A stretch of 64,000 nt of DNA from Globisporangium splendens (taxonomy: Eukaryota > Oomycota > Peronosporomycetes > Pythiales > Pythiaceae). Location: positions 62,001 through 126,000 of the forward strand of contig VFIW01000118.1 in assembly GCA_006386115.1 (NCBI GenBank). Reading direction: 5' to 3'. A model generated the notes under the pieces. The model was not told where the DNA came from. It searched no databases and saw only the letters and a list, made by a program, of their open reading frames with translations. Shown in pieces: positions 57,933-64,000 of the stretch; the first letter of the stretch is position 1; every line of letters starts with the position of its first letter. Made by a program: the position numbers and the translations under genes.

Positions 57933-58658
57933 ATGACGGAGAAGGTGGTCGTGCTGTCGCACGTCAAGATGAGCTCCATCCCGCCGGGCGCGTCCAGCAC
58001 ACGCCGCATCCCGTGGCTCGGCGGCACGATCAAGTCGAACAAGGAAGAGGCGCTGCGCAAGTTCTACGAGCGCAAGATCACCACGGGCGCGCAGCTCAAC
58101 GACGATCAAGTCCAGGCGCTGCAGAAGACGCGTACGTGCGGTAGCAGTCATAGCGCTTGTGGTCAGCTTTCTTGCATTTATTCTGAACCCATCGCATGTG
58201 TCTCTCTGTGTATGTGCGATGCAGTGGGGATCACTGTCGACGACGTCCAGAAGCAGAAACAACAGCAAACGACCGCCAAAAGCGCATCTCATGTACGCAT
58301 TTCCCCTGCATCTGGTCCGATTTTATCCTCTCAAGCTAACGCATTCGACATGTCATAGAATCCGAAAGCTCACACGAACCCGAAGAAACTGCACGCGACG
58401 CATCGACCGCATGGCAAAGTGCAGGCGAGCACGAACAAGACGATCGTGATCAACGGACGCGTTCTGGGACCAAAGGTGGCGTCGACGAACAGCAAAGCGC
58501 AAATGACGCGCCAACCTCAAAATGCGACGAAAATCGTTCATGGCGGTTCTAACAAGAACAAGTCGACAGGAAGTGGCGGGTCATCTGTGTCGAGTTTAGC
58601 GCTGGAAGACAAGCTGCATCTTCCACTTGACGCCCTAGTGAAGCGTAGCAAGAAGTGA
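57933..58658 (+). CDS. Small basic protein with possible C-terminal UAP56-binding motif
   Basis: The model is join(57933..58131,58225..58292,58359..58658), 188 residues, with three in-frame exons and GT-AG introns. I do not recognise a domain. The N-terminus contains IPWLGGTIKSNKEEALRKF, and the middle is Lys/Gln/Asn/Ser-rich and disordered. The extreme C-terminus LEDKLHLPLDALVKRSKK resembles the UAP56/Sub2-binding motif of mRNA export adaptors (L-D-M-S-L-D-D-I-I followed by basic residues). Two of the usual acidic positions are changed, so this is only a suggestion. It is divergent from MUTYH and convergent with RadA (129 bp). Confidence 0.7.
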
Positions 58659-58787
58659 GCACGCTGGACCATAGTCGAAGAAGAGAGCCACGGAGCCGGC
58701 TGCTGACGGACAGATCCAGTCGCTGGTTGTCGCTGTCACATTAAATATACTGTGAGTTTACGTGTCGCTGCTGCTGCTGCTGCCGCA

Positions 58788-60774
58788 CTATTTCGCCTCG
58801 ACGTCGACATCGCCATCATTGTCATCCTCGGCCGCCTGCAGTGCGATCTTCAGCGCTTGCAGCACTGTCGTCGCCTCGATGATCGTGAGTGTGTCGTCGA
58901 ACTTCTGCAGCGCTTTCCTTGTGTCTTGGCAGTACACTTTGGGGATCACGCACACCTCGACGCCGATCTTCGCGGCTGCCGTGAGTCGCGATTCCAGCAT
59001 TTTCACAGGACGCAAGTGACCCGAGAGCGCTATTTCGCCGAGGAAAATCGAGCGCTTACGTACGGGACGACTCGTGACGGAGCTCGCGAGCGCGACGGCG
59101 AGCGCCATGTCCGCGGCGGGTTCCTGGATCGTGTACCCTTCGGCGACGTTCACGAACACGCTCTGGTTGTGGAACGAGAGCTTGGCGCGCTTCTCCATCA
59201 CGGCAAGGAGCAATTGGAGCTTGTCAAAGGACACACCGACGCCGCGCACGCGTGAAAACGACGCACCGCCCTTGCCATCCACGTTGAAGTGCGAGCGGTT
59301 CGCCAACGCCTGGATCTCCAGCGGGATCGGCCGCGATCCCTCCATCGCGATCGTGACGGACGATCCGTCCAGTGACATGGCATCTCCCTCGTCTTCGTCG
59401 TTCATGTAGCCATTCTGACCATTTTCATCCGCTGTGGACGACACAAACGCTAGAAGCAGGTTGACCAGCGGCTGCAGCCCCGCGTCCGTCATGTTGAACA
59501 CGCCGACTTCGCTGGTGTTGCCAAAGCGATTCTTCTGGCACCTCAGGAAGCGTCGCGCACTCTGCGGATCGCCCTCGAGCTGCACGACCGTGTCGACGAT
59601 GTGCTCGAGCACTTTTGGACCCGCGATGTCGCCGCTTTTCGTGACATGGCCGATCAAGAGCACTGGTACGTTGCGCAACTTGGCGAGCCGCAGCAAGCGC
59701 AGCGTGCATTCCTTGACCTGGTTTACGGTGCCTGCGGCGGACGGGATGTCCTCGGCGTATATCGTCTGGATGGAATCAATGACGACAGCCGCAAAGGCGC
59801 TTTCCACTCCGTTCTCGACGCGTTCGATCATCTGAATGATGGTGTCGATGTTGGTCTCACTGGCGACAAACAGCCCGTTGCTCACAGACCCCAGGCGCTG
59901 CGCACGCATCTTGACTTGCAGCACGCTTTCTTCACCCGACACGTAGAGCACATCGCGTCCAGGCTCGAGTGATTCGGAGGCTTCGTCATCTCCAGCGAGC
60001 ATATTGGCGATTTGCAACGCGAGCTGCTCGCAGTTGAAGGAAGGATTAGCTGGGAGGATTGAATGACTAAAGTACCATACAAAGCAGAGCGCGTACCGTG
60101 CTTTTGCCAACGCCAGGATTGCCTGCCACCAGAGTCAATGACCCTGGAACAAGTCCACCGCCAAGCACCCAATTCTAAGTCATAAACACAAGAAACAGAG
60201 GATTCAATCAGCTTAACACTAAAAGCAATCAAACCATCACAAATGTACCCATCGTTAACCGTACCAGTTCGCGCTCTGGCAGCGCAATGCGCTGTGTGAC
60301 AACATTGCTTTCCACCTCATTCATACGCACAACAGCGTGCTTGTGCGCCACATCATCATCACTGTGGAAATGATCGCCAGCCCACGTTGCGCTGTGGCTC
60401 TTGGGCTTGCCATGATGGTGGTGGTGCTTGTTCGCCTTGTGGCTGCTGGCGAAACTCGCGGCGTTCGACTGTCGATAGAGCGGCGCCGCACTCTTCGCTG
60501 GCGCAATGGAGCCCCACGCGTTGCAGGTGCCGCATTGGCCCTGCCACTTGACGTAGCTCTGCCCGCACTCGCTGCAGCAGAAGCCGCTGCTTGAAGACGA
60601 CGACGACGTCGCAAACGAGCGGCTCAGCGCGAGCGAAAGACGTGGTTCCGCACGACAAAGGAGGGAAGCATAGCGCTCTGTATACGCGCTACTGTTGCTG
60701 CGTGCTCCATGGCCTACGGACGACCCCATGGCCCGCGCAAGAGCGCGCCATCTCGCCCCAGCGCTCGCCTTCAT
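58788..60774 (-). CDS. radA: RadA/Sms-like DNA repair ATPase, organellar
   Basis: The model is complement(join(58788..60023,60097..60174,60265..60774)), 607 residues. The N-terminus ([17 protein letters not shown], then Ser/Arg-rich) is a likely mitochondrial presequence. The zinc finger [19 protein letters not shown] lies at about 63-80. Exon 2 encodes [14 protein letters not shown] and the Walker [10 protein letters not shown]; exon 3 begins LALQIAN, as in Rad[11 protein letters not shown] is the Walker B region and KNRFG (about 357) is the RadA signature. The C-terminal Lon-like domain is complete ([14 protein letters not shown]). Bacterial RadA is a branch-migration helicase in recombination; eukaryotic copies are organellar. 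A His-rich linker (HHHHH) is an insertion. Confidence 0.92.
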
Positions 60775-62383
<1,609 letters not shown>

Positions 62384-63474
62384 ACATGTTTCCCTTTCTT
62401 TTTTTTCCTTCTGGACGTTGTATGAAATGAATGAAGACGAGTCAAGAGAATAACACACACGTGCTGTCGCATGCGTGTATGCTTTCTTTCCAGTCTTCTG
62501 GAGGAAAGCGCAATGCGCAAAATCCAGTTCGCTCGCAATGCTTCAGTAGTCAGCGCAGGTGGTTTGTGTTTTTGTTTGAGGGATTCGATTCCCCAGCGCA
62601 GGAGAAGTGGCAGTCGTTCTGCCTTCTCTCAGATGGCCGACCTGACGCATCTGAGAAGCGCTTATAGGCGCATCATCTAACCGGAATGCGCGCGCTTGTC
62701 TGCATTTATGAACGTCACCGAACGCCTCGGCAATGGGATAAGATGGCGCATTTCCACTCGTGCTGGAGCTTGCTTTAAATATTCGGCACCCAGTGTGGTG
62801 GATTGACGTGGCGCCAGTCTGGACGCCAGTGCGGGTTGTGTCTTGGAAGCATTCCCCCTCCTTCCAGCATCAATTGAGAATTGATACTATTCATTTATAC
62901 GGTGTTGAATTTTATATTGATTGAAATAGTATACAAAAAACGATGCTTTATAAATAAATCATGATGCATTATCAAAGGATTGGCTGTTGAAAGGGAAGAG
63001 AGAAAGTTGCAGTTGCATCTCCAAGAGTGGTCCGGTCTGCATCTGGCAAGATTCGCCCAGCCCCTGCTGCTATATAAAGACCGCATGCAGCCATCTCTCC
63101 AGCGCGCATATGTGCGGGTGAGGGTTTGCTCGTCTAAATGCATCCGCTGCCACTTTCTCACTCGCGCCACAGCAGCAGCCGTCTCAGTCCAACGCGCATT
63201 TCCCAAAGCCCCGCGGCTGTTCCTCCTCCCGTTGTTTCACTATCAACAGTCGCCTGAGACACCCATCTGTCTGCATAAAGCTGTCTGCCGCCAAGTGCAA
63301 GTGCACGGTCGCGCAGGTGTGCTTTGTCTTCCCCCTCCCCTGCATTAACCCCCACGGGTTCACGGCTCTTGGGCCATTCTTCCAGGGAACCTCCAAGCAA
63401 ATCTGCCAGCAGCAGCTCATTAGAGCAATCTCCGCGGCCATCAAGACCCCCAGTACAGCCAAACTAACAGTGAG
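62384..63474. other. 1.1-kb spacer before CDC14
   Basis: No gene is supported. GCGCATTTCC occurs at 62746-62755 and 63194-63203, and a TATATAAAG sequence lies near 63071. A GGGATTCGATTCCCC stretch at about 62579-62594 resembles a tRNA T-arm, but no tRNA body surrounds it. Confidence 0.45.
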
Positions 63475-64000
63475 ATGACGCAAGCGCTGGAGCTCGTGGA
63501 GTTTCTGCCCGGAGAACTCTATTTCATCTCGAGTATCACCGCGCCGACGATCCCGCCGCCACCGTCGGCCGTGCCGCCTGCCAACACCGCGACCACAAGC
63601 TTCGACTTCATCGAGTTCATCCACGTCGAGAAGGAGTTCAAGTACGCGCCGTTCTACTTGGACTTTGGGCCGCTGCATCTCGGCCACGTGTTCAAGTTTG
63701 CCGACGCGCTGACGCGCAAGCTCGAGCAAATCCAGCAGCGCAGTGAGCATGCGCGTGACGCAAGGGTGTGCGTGTACTCGTCGACGGCACCGCAGCACCG
63801 CGCCAATGCCGTGTGCATCATCGGCTGCTGGGCAATCCTGCATCGCGGATGGGCCGCCGAGCAGGCGTTTGCGCCATTCCGCCATCTCGCATTGCCGACG
63901 TTCCATGACGCGACACGGAACACCCACAACCCCTTCGGTCTCACGGTGCTGCACGTGCTCCAGGGACTCGAGAAGGCGCTGCAATCTCAACTGATCTCTC
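63475..64000 (+). CDS. CDC14: CDC14 dual-specificity phosphatase, N-terminal part (runs off window)
   Basis: The frame is open from ATG 63475 to the last base (175 codons) with no stop, so the gene continues. FLPGELYFISS opens the domain. FIHVEKEFKYAPFYLDFGPL and later VCVYSSTAPQHRANAVCIIGCW match the N-terminal dual-specificity-phosphatase-like domain of CDC14 proteins. The catalytic C-x5-R domain would lie beyond the window. A Pro/Thr-rich insertion at about residues 24-40 is extra. CDC14 counters CDK phosphorylation at mitotic exit; in oomycetes a CDC14 is linked with sporulation and flagellar basal bodies. Confidence 0.85.
   Translation, partial: MTQALELVEFLPGELYFISSITAPTIPPPPSAVPPANTATTSFDFIEFIHVEKEFKYAPFYLDFGPLHLGHVFKFADALTRKLEQIQQRSEHARDARVCVYSSTAPQHRANAVCIIGCWAILHRGWAAEQAFAPFRHLALPTFHDATRNTHNPFGLTVLHVLQGLEKALQSQLIS

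Noticed and set aside
60097..60174. Frameshift in the RadA Walker A exon
   Set aside because: A recount of the bases gave exactly 78 nt and an unbroken GNPGVGKST; the apparent shift was a reading error.
62575..62600. tRNA T-arm-like GGGATTCGATTCCCC
   Set aside because: No acceptor, D- or anticodon arm can be drawn around it on either strand.

Overview
The window looks like gene-dense nuclear DNA of an oomycete, probably from the Pythium/Globisporangium/Phytophthora side. The evidence is short introns of about 50-90 bp (a few longer), intergenic gaps mostly of 100-450 bp, a CFAP418-type cilium gene expected of an organism with flagellated zoospores, oomycete-type initiator elements (YTCANTYY) in front of two genes, and relics of transposons and of a multi-pass membrane protein family that I associate with oomycetes. 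The genus cannot be fixed by eye. All intron-exon structures were worked out by hand from splice sites and reading frame.

Layout. Bases 1-18155 and 28034-45815 are two copies of one block, differing by roughly 1-3 % plus indels. Each copy carries, in order: a mitochondrial TPR protein (-), a broken membrane-protein gene (+), a 2,497-residue RME-8/GRV2 homologue (-), a P5A-type ATPase (+), an alpha/beta-hydrolase-fold protein (-) and a Mutator-like transposase relic (+). A single N at 19329 sits between the copies. It truncates a mitochondrial pyruvate carrier gene inside an exon on one side and ends in CA-rich tRNA spacer on the other. The left copy is therefore probably a separate contig, most likely the other haplotype of the same locus scaffolded in tandem, although a true duplication cannot be excluded.

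Bases 19330-28033 hold MPC1 (partial), a shortened NECAP-like gene, mitochondrial 3-hydroxyacyl-CoA dehydrogenase, an unrecognised 881-residue helical protein, a doubtful small ORF and an LDAH-type lipid-droplet hydrolase. After the right copy, 45883-49050 is a repeat-rich island. It contains two related LTR-like elements, tRNA-Gly(CCC) and tRNA-Gly(UCC) genes in CA-rich spacer, and a degraded Cys-containing ORF.

From 49184 the DNA is compact and ordinary: a very divergent class II photolyase-like protein, CFAP418, a NAA60-type N-acetyltransferase, MUTYH adenine glycosylase, a small basic protein with a possible UAP56-binding motif, organellar RadA, DIMT1 rRNA dimethyltransferase and the start of a CDC14 phosphatase that runs off the window.

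The genes are mainly housekeeping: endosome and ER membrane functions (RME-8, NECAP, P5A ATPase), mitochondrial metabolism (MPC1, HADH), DNA repair (MUTYH, RadA, photolyase relative), ribosome assembly (DIMT1) and cilium/cell cycle (CFAP418, CDC14). I see no operon-like or defence-like system. The most unusual points are the paired copies, an RME-8 without its J domain, a hydrolase-fold protein with Gly in place of the nucleophile Ser, a NECAP cut off inside its domain, and the photolyase-like protein.
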